From positions 1-64,000 of the forward strand of contig CBDFHF010000002.1 in NCBI GenBank assembly GCA_965247565.1: a DNA stretch of 64,000 bases. Reading direction: 5' to 3'. The notes under the pieces are model-generated. The model searched no databases. It was not told where the DNA came from and saw nothing but the letters and a program-made list of their open reading frames with translations. Source of the DNA: CBDFHF01 sp965247565 (GTDB taxonomy: Bacteria; Pseudomonadota; Gammaproteobacteria; Methylococcales; Methylomonadaceae). Of the stretch, positions 50,893 to 59,924 are shown piece by piece (position 1 is the stretch's first letter; each line of letters starts with the position of its first letter). Position numbers and translations under genes: made by a program.

Positions 50893-53709
50893 ATGGATAC
50901 CATTAGCATTCGCGGAGCTAGAACGCATAATCTAAAAAATATTGATCTGGATTTGCCCAGAGATCAGTTAATTATCATTACCGGGTTGTCAGGCTCTGGA
51001 AAATCTTCGCTAGCATTTGACACGATCTATGCAGAAGGGCAGCGGCGTTATGTGGAATCCCTGTCTGCTTATGCGCGGCAATTTTTATCGATGATGGAGA
51101 AGCCGGATGTAGATCATATTGAAGGCTTGTCACCGGCCATTTCTATTGAGCAAAAATCCACTTCGCATAATCCGCGTTCCACCGTTGGAACCATCACCGA
51201 AATTTATGATTATTTACGGTTGTTGTATGCGCGCGCCGGAACACCACGTTGCCCAGAGCATCAGGTTTCTTTAGAGGCTCAAACCATCAGTCAGATGGTT
51301 GATCAAGTGTTGGCACAGCCACAAGAACAACGCTGGATGTTGTTGGCTCCGGTGGTTAATGCCCGCAAAGGTGAACATGTGCAATTGCTGGAGGATTTTA
51401 AAGCTCAAGGTTTTTTGCGAGCACGTATCGATGGCGAAGTGTATGAGTTGGATGAAGCGCCGGAGCTGGATTTAAAAAAGAAGCACTCCATTGAAGTCAT
51501 TATCGATCGCTTTAAAATTCGGGATGATATGGCGTTGCGTCTGGCAGAGTCTTTTGAAACGGCATTACGCATGGCTGACGGAATTGCCATCGCGGCTTGT
51601 ATGGACAATGGCACCGAGTTATTGTTTTCTGAGCGATACGCTTGTCCGCATTGCGGTTATAGCCTAACTGAACTAGAACCGCGGATTTTTTCCTTCAATA
51701 ATCCCAAAGGCGCTTGTAGTAGTTGTGATGGCTTGGGTGTCAGTCAACATTTTGATCCACAATTGATAATCCATAATCCGGATATTAGCTTGGCTGGTGG
51801 GGCGGTACGTGGCTGGGATCGTCGTAATGCCTACTATTACCAAATTATCTGCGCATTGGCCAAGCATTATCATTTTGACCCTGAACAGCCGTATTCACAG
51901 TTACCGCAAGCCATTCAAGACATGATTTTGTATGGTAGCGGCAATGAGTTGATTGAGTTTACCTATTTTGCCGGCAACGGCGCGGGCAATAAACGCAGAC
52001 ATAGTTTTGAGGGCATTGTTGCGAATATGGAACGGCGCTATCGGGAAACCGATTCGCAAATGGTACGGGAAGAGCTGGCCAAATATTTATCGCAAAAAGT
52101 CTGTCAGGTGTGTAATGGCGCTAGATTAAATGTTTCTGCCAGAAACGTCTTTGTCGCCGATTTACCAATACACCATGTAACCGGTTTGCCGATTCGTAAA
52201 GCATTGAGTTTTTTTCATGAGCTGAATTTAACCGGCAAGCGAGGTGAGGTGGCGGTAAAAGTAGTTAAGGAAATTCAGGAGCGCTTGGAGTTTCTGGTCA
52301 ATGTCGGGTTGGATTATTTAACCCTTGACCGCAGTGCCGATACATTATCTGGCGGCGAAGCTCAGCGCATTCGTTTGGCCAGTCAGATTGGGGCTGGCTT
52401 GGTGGGTGTGATGTATGTACTGGATGAGCCTTCCATTGGTTTACATCAACGCGATAATCAGCGTTTGCTCAATACGCTGTTTCACTTGCGTGATTTGGGC
52501 AATACCGTGATTGTAGTCGAGCATGATGAAGATGCCATTCGGGCCGCACAGCATATTGTTGATATTGGTCCGGGTGCTGGTGTGCATGGCGGACAGGTAA
52601 TTGCTCAGGGTACGTTGGCGGACATCATCAATAATCCAGATTCCTTAACAGGTCAATATTTGGCGGGCAAGGTTGAAATCGAAGTACCCAAAGCTCTGTC
52701 GCCCATTAATAAAGATAAGCTGATCACCATTCGTAATGCCCACGGTAATAACTTAAAGAATGTCGATATTAGTTTTCCAGTGGGATTGCTAACTTGTGTG
52801 ACCGGCGTTTCCGGCTCCGGCAAATCGACGTTGATTAACGACACGCTCCATGCTCATGCTGCCCGCTTAATTAATCGGGCCGGCATTATTCCTGCGCCTT
52901 GTGATGGCATTGAAGGTTTGGAACATTTCGATAAGGTTGTGGATATAGACCAAAGCCCGATAGGTAGAACTCCGCGATCAAATCCTGCTACTTATACTGG
53001 TGTATTTACACCCATACGGGAATTGTTTGCTGCGACGCCGGAAGCTCGATCACGTGGCTACACGCCGGGGCGATTTAGTTTTAATGTGAAAGGTGGTCGC
53101 TGCGAGGCTTGTAAAGGAGACGGCGTCATTAAAGTGGAAATGCATTTTTTGCCGGATATTTTTGTAAATTGTGATATTTGCCAGGGCAAACGCTACAACC
53201 GCGAAACCCTGGAAGTCCGCTACAAAGGCAAAACCATCAACCAGGTGTTAGACATGACCGTAGAGGACGCCGCCGCATTTTTTACTGCGATTCCGTCAGT
53301 GTCGCGTAAATTGGAAACCCTGATAGAAGTGGGTTTGAGTTATATCACCCTGGGTCAAAACGCCACTACTTTATCCGGTGGCGAAGCACAGCGGGTTAAG
53401 TTGGCAAAGGAGTTATCCAAACGCGACACCGGCAGCACACTCTATATTTTGGATGAGCCAACGACGGGTTTGCATTTTCACGACATCAAGCAGCTTTTGA
53501 AAGTATTACACGCGTTGCGCGACCACGGTAATACTGTCATTGTTATCGAACACAACTTGGATGTTATTAAAACAGCTGATTGGTTGGTAGACATGGGGCC
53601 AGAAGGCGGTGATGGTGGAGGAACTTTAGTGGCGCAAGGAACTCCAAGGAAAGTTTCGGAAAATCCCGCTTCGTTTACGGGGCATTATTTGAAGCGATTT
53701 TTTTTATAA
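50893..53709 (+). CDS. uvrA: Excinuclease ABC subunit A
   Basis: A 938-residue UvrA, the damage-recognition ATPase of nucleotide excision repair. It has two ABC modules: Walker A GLSGSGKSS near the N terminus and GVSGSGKST in the second half. Two signature motifs read TLSGGEAQR and Walker B regions read VLDEPSIGLH and ILDEPTTGLH. Zinc-finger pairs are CPHCGYS...CSSCDG and CEACKGDG...CDICQG. The start is ATG 50893 (MDTISIRGARTHN); TTG 50878 gives five extra residues. I saw no clear LexA box in the 178-base gap upstream. Confidence 0.97.
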   Translation: MDTISIRGARTHNLKNIDLDLPRDQLIIITGLSGSGKSSLAFDTIYAEGQRRYVESLSAYARQFLSMMEKPDVDHIEGLSPAISIEQKSTSHNPRSTVGTITEIYDYLRLLYARAGTPRCPEHQVSLEAQTISQMVDQVLAQPQEQRWMLLAPVVNARKGEHVQLLEDFKAQGFLRARIDGEVYELDEAPELDLKKKHSIEVIIDRFKIRDDMALRLAESFETALRMADGIAIAACMDNGTELLFSERYACPHCGYSLTELEPRIFSFNNPKGACSSCDGLGVSQHFDPQLIIHNPDISLAGGAVRGWDRRNAYYYQIICALAKHYHFDPEQPYSQLPQAIQDMILYGSGNELIEFTYFAGNGAGNKRRHSFEGIVANMERRYRETDSQMVREELAKYLSQKVCQVCNGARLNVSARNVFVADLPIHHVTGLPIRKALSFFHELNLTGKRGEVAVKVVKEIQERLEFLVNVGLDYLTLDRSADTLSGGEAQRIRLASQIGAGLVGVMYVLDEPSIGLHQRDNQRLLNTLFHLRDLGNTVIVVEHDEDAIRAAQHIVDIGPGAGVHGGQVIAQGTLADIINNPDSLTGQYLAGKVEIEVPKALSPINKDKLITIRNAHGNNLKNVDISFPVGLLTCVTGVSGSGKSTLINDTLHAHAARLINRAGIIPAPCDGIEGLEHFDKVVDIDQSPIGRTPRSNPATYTGVFTPIRELFAATPEARSRGYTPGRFSFNVKGGRCEACKGDGVIKVEMHFLPDIFVNCDICQGKRYNRETLEVRYKGKTINQVLDMTVEDAAAFFTAIPSVSRKLETLIEVGLSYITLGQNATTLSGGEAQRVKLAKELSKRDTGSTLYILDEPTTGLHFHDIKQLLKVLHALRDHGNTVIVIEHNLDVIKTADWLVDMGPEGGDGGGTLVAQGTPRKVSENPASFTGHYLKRFFL

Positions 53710-53900
53710 TACCTTGAAAGCAACTTTTTCTGGGGTCGGTTGCCAATCGATTAAACCAGCCAACATCAGCAAAAGTATTTGGCTTTAATGATCTTTAAAA
53801 TGATCTTTCATTGCTGAGTATTGACAATTCGCATAGAATTCAAAGGATGCAGCGTTCAATGGCTGTTAAACGTAGATAAATTATAATAAAGGGGGCGGAT

Positions 53901-54257
53901 ATGTCAGAAACAGGAAAAATTATAGCGGCAGTGGTTGCGGTGTTTGTCATGGGTTTTGTGTTGGTTGGGGCCAATAAAGAAAAGTCGACTGAGGAGATAG
54001 AAGCGGCGGCGAACATAAGAAATTATGTTGCTATACAAACCATGGCAAATCAGAAATGCCCTGAAGCCATTAAAAAAGAGACAGGCGATCAAGTCTTTTT
54101 TCCGACTTCAACCGAAAGCGACAAGGAGACTTATATCACTCTGAAGTGGGTTGGCGATAAAGATAATAAATTTAAAACTGCTTCATGTACCTTAAAAGCT
54201 TCTTTGGGCGGCATTTCTGAGTTGATTGTTGATGATAAAGTCATCATTAAAAAATAA
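53901..54257 (+). CDS. Hypothetical membrane-anchored protein
   Basis: A 118-residue protein with one N-terminal transmembrane segment (IIAAVVAVFVMGFVLVGA, about 7-24), then a polar region with two cysteines (C53 and C90) that may form a disulfide in the periplasm. A ribosome site AAGGGGGCGG precedes the ATG. I do not recognise a family. It stands alone between uvrA and a strong terminator. Confidence 0.7.
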   Translation: MSETGKIIAAVVAVFVMGFVLVGANKEKSTEEIEAAANIRNYVAIQTMANQKCPEAIKKETGDQVFFPTSTESDKETYITLKWVGDKDNKFKTASCTLKASLGGISELIVDDKVIIKK

Positions 54258-54305
54258 ACTTGTTGCCTATTTTTAGATAGTTAAACGTAGTTCCGCATTA
54301 TTTTA

Positions 54306-54358
54306 AAGCACCCAAGCTGTTTTATTAATGTATTTAATAAAGCAGCGGGTGCTTTTTT
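54306..54358 (+). terminator. Strong rho-independent terminator
   Basis: AAGCACCC and GGGTGCTT form the base of the stem. CTG/CAG and TTTATTAA/TTAATAAA extend it around a TGTAT loop, and a T run follows. It lies after the hypothetical gene and before the cold-shock gene. Confidence 0.85.
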
Positions 54359-54430
54359 GTTCTATTTTTAATGTGTGGCTAAGTTAAAGCCACACACAAT
54401 AATCCAAACAAAACAACAAAACACACAAAT

Positions 54431-54775
54431 ATGAGCAGAGCAGTAATTAAAGGCGTATTGAAAACATGGAAGGAAGATCGCGGTTTTGGCTTTATCAAAC
54501 CAGACAATGGCGGTAAAGATATTTTTATACACATTTCAGCATTAAAAGGCGTCAGTCGCCGTCCTGTCACCGGCGATGTTATTTACTATCAAAGTGCAAA
54601 GGACAATCATGGTAAATACAAAGCGATTAATGCCAGGATTGAGGGCGTGGAAATTATAGAAGAAGGTAGCGACAATTTTTCAGTAGCCCCGTCGAACAGT
54701 AAGAAAGTCTGGCTGATCGGCATGGTATTAGCCATTATCGTTGTGGCCACAGTGCTGTTTTTCAGTCTGAAATAA
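54431..54775 (+). CDS. Cold-shock-domain protein with C-terminal membrane segment
   Basis: A 114-residue protein. Residues 1-70 are a cold-shock domain with RNP1 DRGFGFIKPD and RNP2 DIFIHISAL, which binds single-stranded RNA or DNA. A linker leads to a single transmembrane helix at about 92-113 (VWLIGMVLAIIVVATVLFFS). Larger relatives fuse the domain to a multi-span DUF1294 region; here only one span follows. The arrangement would tether a nucleic-acid-binding domain to the inner face of the membrane. It stands alone. Confidence 0.85.
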   Translation: MSRAVIKGVLKTWKEDRGFGFIKPDNGGKDIFIHISALKGVSRRPVTGDVIYYQSAKDNHGKYKAINARIEGVEIIEEGSDNFSVAPSNSKKVWLIGMVLAIIVVATVLFFSLK

Positions 54776-54890
54776 AATTCGTTTTTCACGAGTTAATTAG
54801 CGGGTATTTGATCCATCGACTGCCCAGTTAACCTTGTTGGGTTTGGGTGAGCTGGGCGAAACCATATAACTAGCCATTTAAGTACACACC

Positions 54891-55943
54891 ATGACAGACA
54901 CCCAAAAATGGCTTGTTTTTGCAGCTATCGCTGTTGGTGCAGTAATTTATTTGCTGTCGCCAGTTCTAATGCCTTTCGCTTGCGCAGCAATGTTGGCGTA
55001 TTTAGGTGATCCCCTTACCGATAGGCTGGAAACTTACCGATTATCCAGAACACAAGCCGTGGTCGTGGTGTTCTCATCGATGGCTTTGGTATTTGCGTTG
55101 ATTTTACTCTTGTTGATACCGCAACTGGCGTACCAGCTTGAGCGCCTTGTAGACAGTTTGCCGGCTTATGCTGCCTGGTTAAACAATAAAGTGATTCCTT
55201 GGCTGCAACACCGCTTTCATGTAGATATAAAACCTCTTCAAATTCACGAGATGCTTAGTGTATTGAAAAATCACTGGCAAAAAGCGGGAGGAGTAATGAC
55301 CGCACTGATAAACTCAGTGTCGCACTCCGGTGGTGTCATGATGGCATGGCTCATGAATATGTTGCTAATTCCTGTAGTTGCATTCTATTTATTGCGTGAC
55401 TGGGACGATTTGGTCACTAAAGTACATCATTTATTACCCAGAAGAATAGCCCCCACCGTTACAAAACTGGCCAAAGAGTCCGATACTGTTTTATCAGCTT
55501 TCGTGCGCGGGCAATTTTATGTCATGCTCGCATTAGGTTGTATTTACAGCATTGGTCTTTACATCTCGGGTTTGGACTTGGCTTTACTCATTGGCATGAG
55601 TGCAGGATTAGTCAGCTTTGTGCCTTATTTGGGGTCTATTGTTGGTATTGTTGCAGCCTCTGTTGCAGCGTTGGTGCAATTTCACGATGCTATGCATTTA
55701 TTACCGGTGGCTCTAGTATTTATGGTGGGGCAAGCTTTAGAAGGCATGTTATTAACGCCTTTGTTGGTTGGCGATAAAATTGGCCTGCATCCGGTGGCTG
55801 TCATGTTTGCCGTTTTGGTAGGTGGCCAATTGTTTGGCTTTTTGGGTATTTTGCTGGCGTTACCGGCGGCATCGGTCGTAATGGTATTGTTACGCCATGC
55901 TTATGATATTTATATGGATAGCGACTTTTACGGTAAAGAATAA
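54891..55943 (+). CDS. AI-2E family transporter (PerM-like permease)
   Basis: A 350-residue integral membrane protein of the AI-2E/UPF0118 family with about eight hydrophobic segments. It shows YLGDPLTDRLE near the N terminus, LIPQLAYQLERL, and the conserved C-terminal block FVPYLGSIVGIVAA...LVFMVGQALEGMLLTPLLVGDKIGLHPV. Family members have been linked to autoinducer export or Na+/H+ exchange; the substrate cannot be told here. The stop overlaps the next start (TAATG), so they are coupled. Confidence 0.92.
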   Translation: MTDTQKWLVFAAIAVGAVIYLLSPVLMPFACAAMLAYLGDPLTDRLETYRLSRTQAVVVVFSSMALVFALILLLLIPQLAYQLERLVDSLPAYAAWLNNKVIPWLQHRFHVDIKPLQIHEMLSVLKNHWQKAGGVMTALINSVSHSGGVMMAWLMNMLLIPVVAFYLLRDWDDLVTKVHHLLPRRIAPTVTKLAKESDTVLSAFVRGQFYVMLALGCIYSIGLYISGLDLALLIGMSAGLVSFVPYLGSIVGIVAASVAALVQFHDAMHLLPVALVFMVGQALEGMLLTPLLVGDKIGLHPVAVMFAVLVGGQLFGFLGILLALPAASVVMVLLRHAYDIYMDSDFYGKE

Positions 55944-56722
55944 TGCCAATATTTAAGCTGTTTTTGTGTGCGCTGTGTTTAGCGCTAATCGGCAACAGTG
56001 CGGCCAGCGATCAAAAACGTGAAGCTGAAATTGCCAGGCAACTTTCCCAAGACATGATTATCGGTGAGTCCATACAGCTGGAGGCAGAGGGGAAAAAATT
56101 TTGGGGTATCTATACAGAAACAGAAAAACCCAAGAGTCAGAGCGCTATCATAATGCTCCACGACATGGGTGCGCATCCTAATCAAAAGCCTGTGATCGCA
56201 GGATTACGGGAATACCTGCCCAAATATGGTTGGACCACGCTATCGATCCAAATGCCGTTGCGTGAAACTGGCAGTACTCCATTCGATTATTACGCATTGT
56301 TTCCAGAGGCTTTAGCACGCATTACAGCTGCTATAAAGTATGCTAAAGACAATGGCTCCGCTACTATCGTGTTAGCAGGTTACGGCTTGGGTGGTTTGAT
56401 GGCCGTTTACGCACAGAGCGAAAAAGAAACTGATATTGCCGCATTGATCACAATCAGTTTGCCTGTGCCTAAAGTCACTGCTAAAACGGCACAAACCCTA
56501 GAATTTATCAAAAAGATAAAAATCCCCTTGTTAGATATCTATAGCGGTTTTGATACCGCCGATGTAAGAGAAACAGCCAGGGATAGGCGGTTGGCCGCAA
56601 AAGACAATAATAACTACCGCCAACTATTGTTTAATGATGACGGCCATTCATATGAACATAACACCGACTTAATGGCCAAAAGAATCTATAGCTGGCTAAA
56701 TCGAGTTGCATCAAAGCCGTAA
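55943..56722 (+). CDS. DUF3530 family alpha/beta-hydrolase-like protein
   Basis: A 259-residue exported protein. A signal peptide (MPIFKLFLCALCLALIGNSAAS) is followed by a DUF3530 domain with a hydrolase-like layout: IIMLHDMGAHPNQKPV early, AGYGLGGLMAVY at the nucleophile-elbow position (Gly-Tyr-Gly-Leu-Gly, with Tyr where Ser would be expected), and DDGHSYEHN near the C terminus, where a His might be catalytic. Absence of the usual Ser in the elbow suggests altered or lost hydrolase activity. Coupled to the AI-2E permease by a one-base overlap. Confidence 0.85.
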   Translation: MPIFKLFLCALCLALIGNSAASDQKREAEIARQLSQDMIIGESIQLEAEGKKFWGIYTETEKPKSQSAIIMLHDMGAHPNQKPVIAGLREYLPKYGWTTLSIQMPLRETGSTPFDYYALFPEALARITAAIKYAKDNGSATIVLAGYGLGGLMAVYAQSEKETDIAALITISLPVPKVTAKTAQTLEFIKKIKIPLLDIYSGFDTADVRETARDRRLAAKDNNNYRQLLFNDDGHSYEHNTDLMAKRIYSWLNRVASKP

Positions 56723-57197
56723 AAGTCGGTGTGATACCATCTCAGCGTTGCTTAAGATCTATTGACAATCATTACGGGTAAAGATCAACCGCCAATTTCT
56801 ATTTGTGTGATATGACATATTTTTGAGGTTTCGGCTATCTCTCAATCTGTTGTTTTTATTGTTTTTTTATAAATATAATTAGGTGTCGATAAGAAAAGTG
56901 TGTCATATGCCACACTTTTTAAAGCTTTTCTTGACCTACCTAAAGCACACACATAGAAAATATTGGCATATAAAGTCATTAATAAACAATGGTTTATTTT
57001 TTTCTGTAGAGAGATGTTTTCGTTCATGATTTATAAAGACGCTCAGCTGGGCTGTTTTTTTTGCCCAAAGTTGTTTTCTACCTTATTGTAATTTAATAGG
57101 TTGTCTATTTATGGCTCGAATATTGCTGAGTAATAGACGGAGTAATTGTAGATTAAATACTCCACCAATAATTTCCAACATATCAGAGGTAATTCTT
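56723..57197. other. AT-rich intergenic region before superoxide dismutase
   Basis: These 475 bases hold no credible gene. At 56894-56920, AAAAGTGTG pairs with CACACTTTT around TCATATGC and is followed by T residues, a possible terminator for the upstream pair. A T8 run at about 57054 follows a weak CAGC/GCTG stem. The sod promoter was not identified. Confidence 0.45.
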
Positions 57198-57977
57198 ATG
57201 AGTTTTAGCAGCTCAATTAATCGTAGAGATTTTCTATTTTTTAGTAGTGCGGCCAGCGCAGCAACTGCAGCAGGTTTAGTTGGTTTTAGTAGTCAATCAA
57301 TCGCCGCAACCAATCCTCCTGTATTTACTTTGCCTCCGCTGCCCTATGAACAGAACGCGTTGGATCCTGTGATTACTGCAAACACCATCAGTTTCCATTA
57401 CGGAAAGCATCACGCAGGTTATGTGAATAATCTTAATGCTCTAATTTCTGGCACTCGCTATGAAACCATGTCATTAGAGAAAATTATCACAAAAACTTAT
57501 GGCAGAAGATTGTTACCGGGGATGATTTATAACAATGCAGCCCAAGCCTGGAATCACACTTTTTACTGGAATAGCTTAAAACCGGGTGCCGGTGATATGC
57601 AACCGCCCACAGGAAAGTTGTTAGAGTTAATCAATGCACAATATGGGCATTTTTCAGATCCCAGTAAGGATGAAAGTGGTAACTGGACTAATCCCGGTTT
57701 TAAAGAAAAATTATTTGATGCGGCAAAAGGCCATTTTGGCAGCGGCTGGGCTTGGGTTGCGCTTAGAGGTAGAAAACTTGAAATTCTAACCACAGCTAAT
57801 GCCGACAGCCCACTGACATCGAATATGACTCCGTTGCTAGTTATTGATGTCTGGGAGCATGCTTATTATCTGGACTACCAAAATCTTAGGGCAAAGTATT
57901 TAACCGGTGTGTTAGATAAGCTCGTCAATTGGCAGTTTGCTGCGGATAATCTTCCAGAAAGGTATAAATCTTCCTAA
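57198..57977 (+). CDS. Tat-exported Fe/Mn superoxide dismutase
   Basis: A 259-residue superoxide dismutase with a twin-arginine signal (INRRDFLFFSSAASAA, about 7-35), so it should act in the periplasm. Metal ligands are H67 (FHYGKHHAGYV), H120 (WNHTFYW), D217 and H221 (DVWEHAYYLDYQN). GSGWAWV is conserved. Relative to cytoplasmic SodB the protein carries the export sequence and a small insertion around YGRRLLPGM. ATG 57198 is preceded by AGAGGT; the frame is open from 57111 without conserved sequence. Iron versus manganese cannot be settled from sequence alone. Confidence 0.92.
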   Translation: MSFSSSINRRDFLFFSSAASAATAAGLVGFSSQSIAATNPPVFTLPPLPYEQNALDPVITANTISFHYGKHHAGYVNNLNALISGTRYETMSLEKIITKTYGRRLLPGMIYNNAAQAWNHTFYWNSLKPGAGDMQPPTGKLLELINAQYGHFSDPSKDESGNWTNPGFKEKLFDAAKGHFGSGWAWVALRGRKLEILTTANADSPLTSNMTPLLVIDVWEHAYYLDYQNLRAKYLTGVLDKLVNWQFAADNLPERYKSS

Positions 57978-57983
57978 AAATCA

Positions 57984-58018
57984 AAACACGGTAGTCATCA
58001 AATGACTACCGTGTTTGT
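57984..58018. terminator. Bidirectional terminator sod/cobO
   Basis: AACACGGTAGTCAT and its exact complement ATGACTACCGTGTT flank a CAA loop. A-rich and T-rich sides allow termination of the convergent sod and cobO genes. Confidence 0.88.
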
Positions 58019-58035
58019 TAGGTCTGTCTATAGAC

Positions 58036-58572
58036 TTAAAATTCAATACCCTGTTCTGCCTTAATACCCTGCTCGTAAGCATGTTTTATTTTGGTCATTT
58101 CCGTCACCGTATCGGCTATAGCTATGACCTCGGCCGCCGCGTTACGTCCGGTAATGATCACATGTACCCAAGACGGTTTTTCGTTTACCAAAAAATCGGC
58201 TATTTCTTGGCCGGAAATCCAGTTATAACCACAGCAATAGTTGAGTTCGTCTAATAAAACTACGTCAAACTCACCCGATGCAATCTTAAATTTGCTCAAC
58301 TCCCAAATACTTCGGCTGGTTTGAATATCTTGTTGCGGATTTTTAGTGTCCCAAGTAAACCCATCACCTAGTGCATGCCATTCAATATTCTCAAAATGAG
58401 TTGCGGCTTTTTGCTCACCGGTTTGCCATTGGCCTTTTATATACTGAATAACGCATACTTTCATTCCCCAGCCTGCAGCACGAAAGACCATGCCCAATGC
58501 ACTGGATGATTTACCTTTTCCTTCGCCGGTATTAACTAATATCAATCCGCGCCGCCTTACTTTTGTTTTCAT
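58036..58572 (-). CDS. cobO: Corrinoid adenosyltransferase (CobO/BtuR)
   Basis: A 178-residue ATP:corrinoid adenosyltransferase that makes the adenosyl form of cobalamin. The P-loop is TGEGKGKSSSALG. VIQYIKGQW, WELSKFKIASGEFDVVLLDELNY and HVIITGRNA follow, all standard for the CobA/CobO/BtuR group. The cytoplasmic enzyme would process B12 taken up by BtuB and BtuM encoded about 14 kb away. It converges on sod. Confidence 0.94.
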   Translation of the reverse strand: MKTKVRRRGLILVNTGEGKGKSSSALGMVFRAAGWGMKVCVIQYIKGQWQTGEQKAATHFENIEWHALGDGFTWDTKNPQQDIQTSRSIWELSKFKIASGEFDVVLLDELNYCCGYNWISGQEIADFLVNEKPSWVHVIITGRNAAAEVIAIADTVTEMTKIKHAYEQGIKAEQGIEF

Positions 58573-58898
58573 GATGCTCCGAAATAATGTGCTCTATGGC
58601 GAAGCCTGTCAGCCTACCTGTTTTTACAGTAGAAAAAAAGTGCAGGTTTCTAACCATACGCAGCAGACGATTTTGAATGATAGTTAAGCTTTATCGCCAT
58701 GACTGGTCTTTTAGTTATAAAATCACTCGACTATTTGCCCCGCTATCCTTATATAATGGGCTGCTGATTTAACCAATAGAACCGGCGTTTTCAGGCACTT
58801 GTTAAGAGCCATACCAATTAGGGATAAGTGCTTTAATATTTTTTAGCAACAACTCTGATAGTCACTGTTTTTAACCACAACTTACGGAGAAAAGTTTA
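58573..58898. other. Divergent intergenic region cobO-apbE
   Basis: These 326 bases hold no credible gene. They must contain promoters for both divergent genes. CTTACGGAGAA provides the apbE ribosome-binding site at the right edge. No cobalamin riboswitch was recognised in front of cobO. Confidence 0.5.
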
Positions 58899-59924
58899 AT
58901 GCGGCCTATTATTTGGATCATTCCTCTGGCTACAGTTCTGATGCTCTCTGGCTGTACAGAAACTAAAGAAATACAAACTATTGAAGGTTCAGCGCAAGGT
59001 ACTACCTATCATGTGAGCTGGTGGTCCGATACTGAGCATGTTGATCCATTAGATCTAAAAGCATTTGTTGACAAAGAGTTTGCCCGTATCGATGGGCAGA
59101 TATCCAATTATCGACCTGACTCAGCTATTGAAAAATTCAATCATACCGAAAGCACTGCAGCGCAAGATGTCAGTGGTGAAATCAATCATTTAATTAATAC
59201 GGCAGCAAAGGTCAGTTTTGCTAGTGGTGGCTGTTATGATTTAACGGTTAAACCGATTTTTGATCTGTGGGGCTTTGGTAATGATATTTTTACGCCGCCA
59301 GATTTTGGCAGTCTGTCTGCAGCCCTCGAAAAAGTGGGTATGAATAAATTGCAAGTGCAGGGGACTCAGCAGTTGCGTAAAAGTCGCCCCAAATTGCAGG
59401 TGGACTTATCGTCTATTGGCCAAGGGTACAGCGTTGGTCGTATTGCGGAGTTGTTGGAGCAGCATAACATCGATAATTATCTGGTAGAAGTGGGTGGCGA
59501 ATTACAAACACGCGGGCAAAAGCCTGAGAATACCCCTTGGCATATTGCTGTTGAACGCCCGTTGGTGGGCAAACGCAGTATGCAAAAACTGGTCATCGTT
59601 TCCCGCGAAGAGCCATTAGCGATTATGACTTCTGGCACTTATCGGCACTATTTTGATCATGAAGGCAAACGCTATAGCCATATACTGGATGCACGGAATG
59701 GCAGACCGGTTCAGCACAACACGGTTTCGGTGACTGTTTTTCATGATAATCCGACTGAAGCCGATGCATGGTCGACCGCATTACTGTGCTTGGGACGCGA
59801 AAAAGGTATGGCAGTCGCCAATCATGTCGGCATCGCCGCATTATTTATTGATCAGTCCGGGGAGGATCTTAAAGAGTTTACTTCTAAACCTTACAGCAAC
59901 ATGAAAGGAGTTGAAGTAAAGTAA
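58899..59924 (+). CDS. apbE: ApbE-type FAD:protein FMN transferase (lipoprotein)
   Basis: A 341-residue periplasmic lipoprotein with lipobox LSGC (Cys19) that transfers FMN from FAD onto threonine of target proteins such as Na+-NQR or Rnf subunits. Visible family segments are GSAQGTTYHVSWW, FARIDGQISNYRPDS, DLSSIGQGYSVGRIAELL and MTSGTYRHYF with YSHILDARNGRPV. The stop overlaps the corA start by one base. No Nqr or Rnf gene is in the window. Confidence 0.93.
   Translation: MRPIIWIIPLATVLMLSGCTETKEIQTIEGSAQGTTYHVSWWSDTEHVDPLDLKAFVDKEFARIDGQISNYRPDSAIEKFNHTESTAAQDVSGEINHLINTAAKVSFASGGCYDLTVKPIFDLWGFGNDIFTPPDFGSLSAALEKVGMNKLQVQGTQQLRKSRPKLQVDLSSIGQGYSVGRIAELLEQHNIDNYLVEVGGELQTRGQKPENTPWHIAVERPLVGKRSMQKLVIVSREEPLAIMTSGTYRHYFDHEGKRYSHILDARNGRPVQHNTVSVTVFHDNPTEADAWSTALLCLGREKGMAVANHVGIAALFIDQSGEDLKEFTSKPYSNMKGVEVK

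Noticed and set aside
56842..57027. A short minus-strand open frame in the gap before sod.
   Set aside because: No ribosome site, low-complexity AT-rich sequence and no recognisable protein features.
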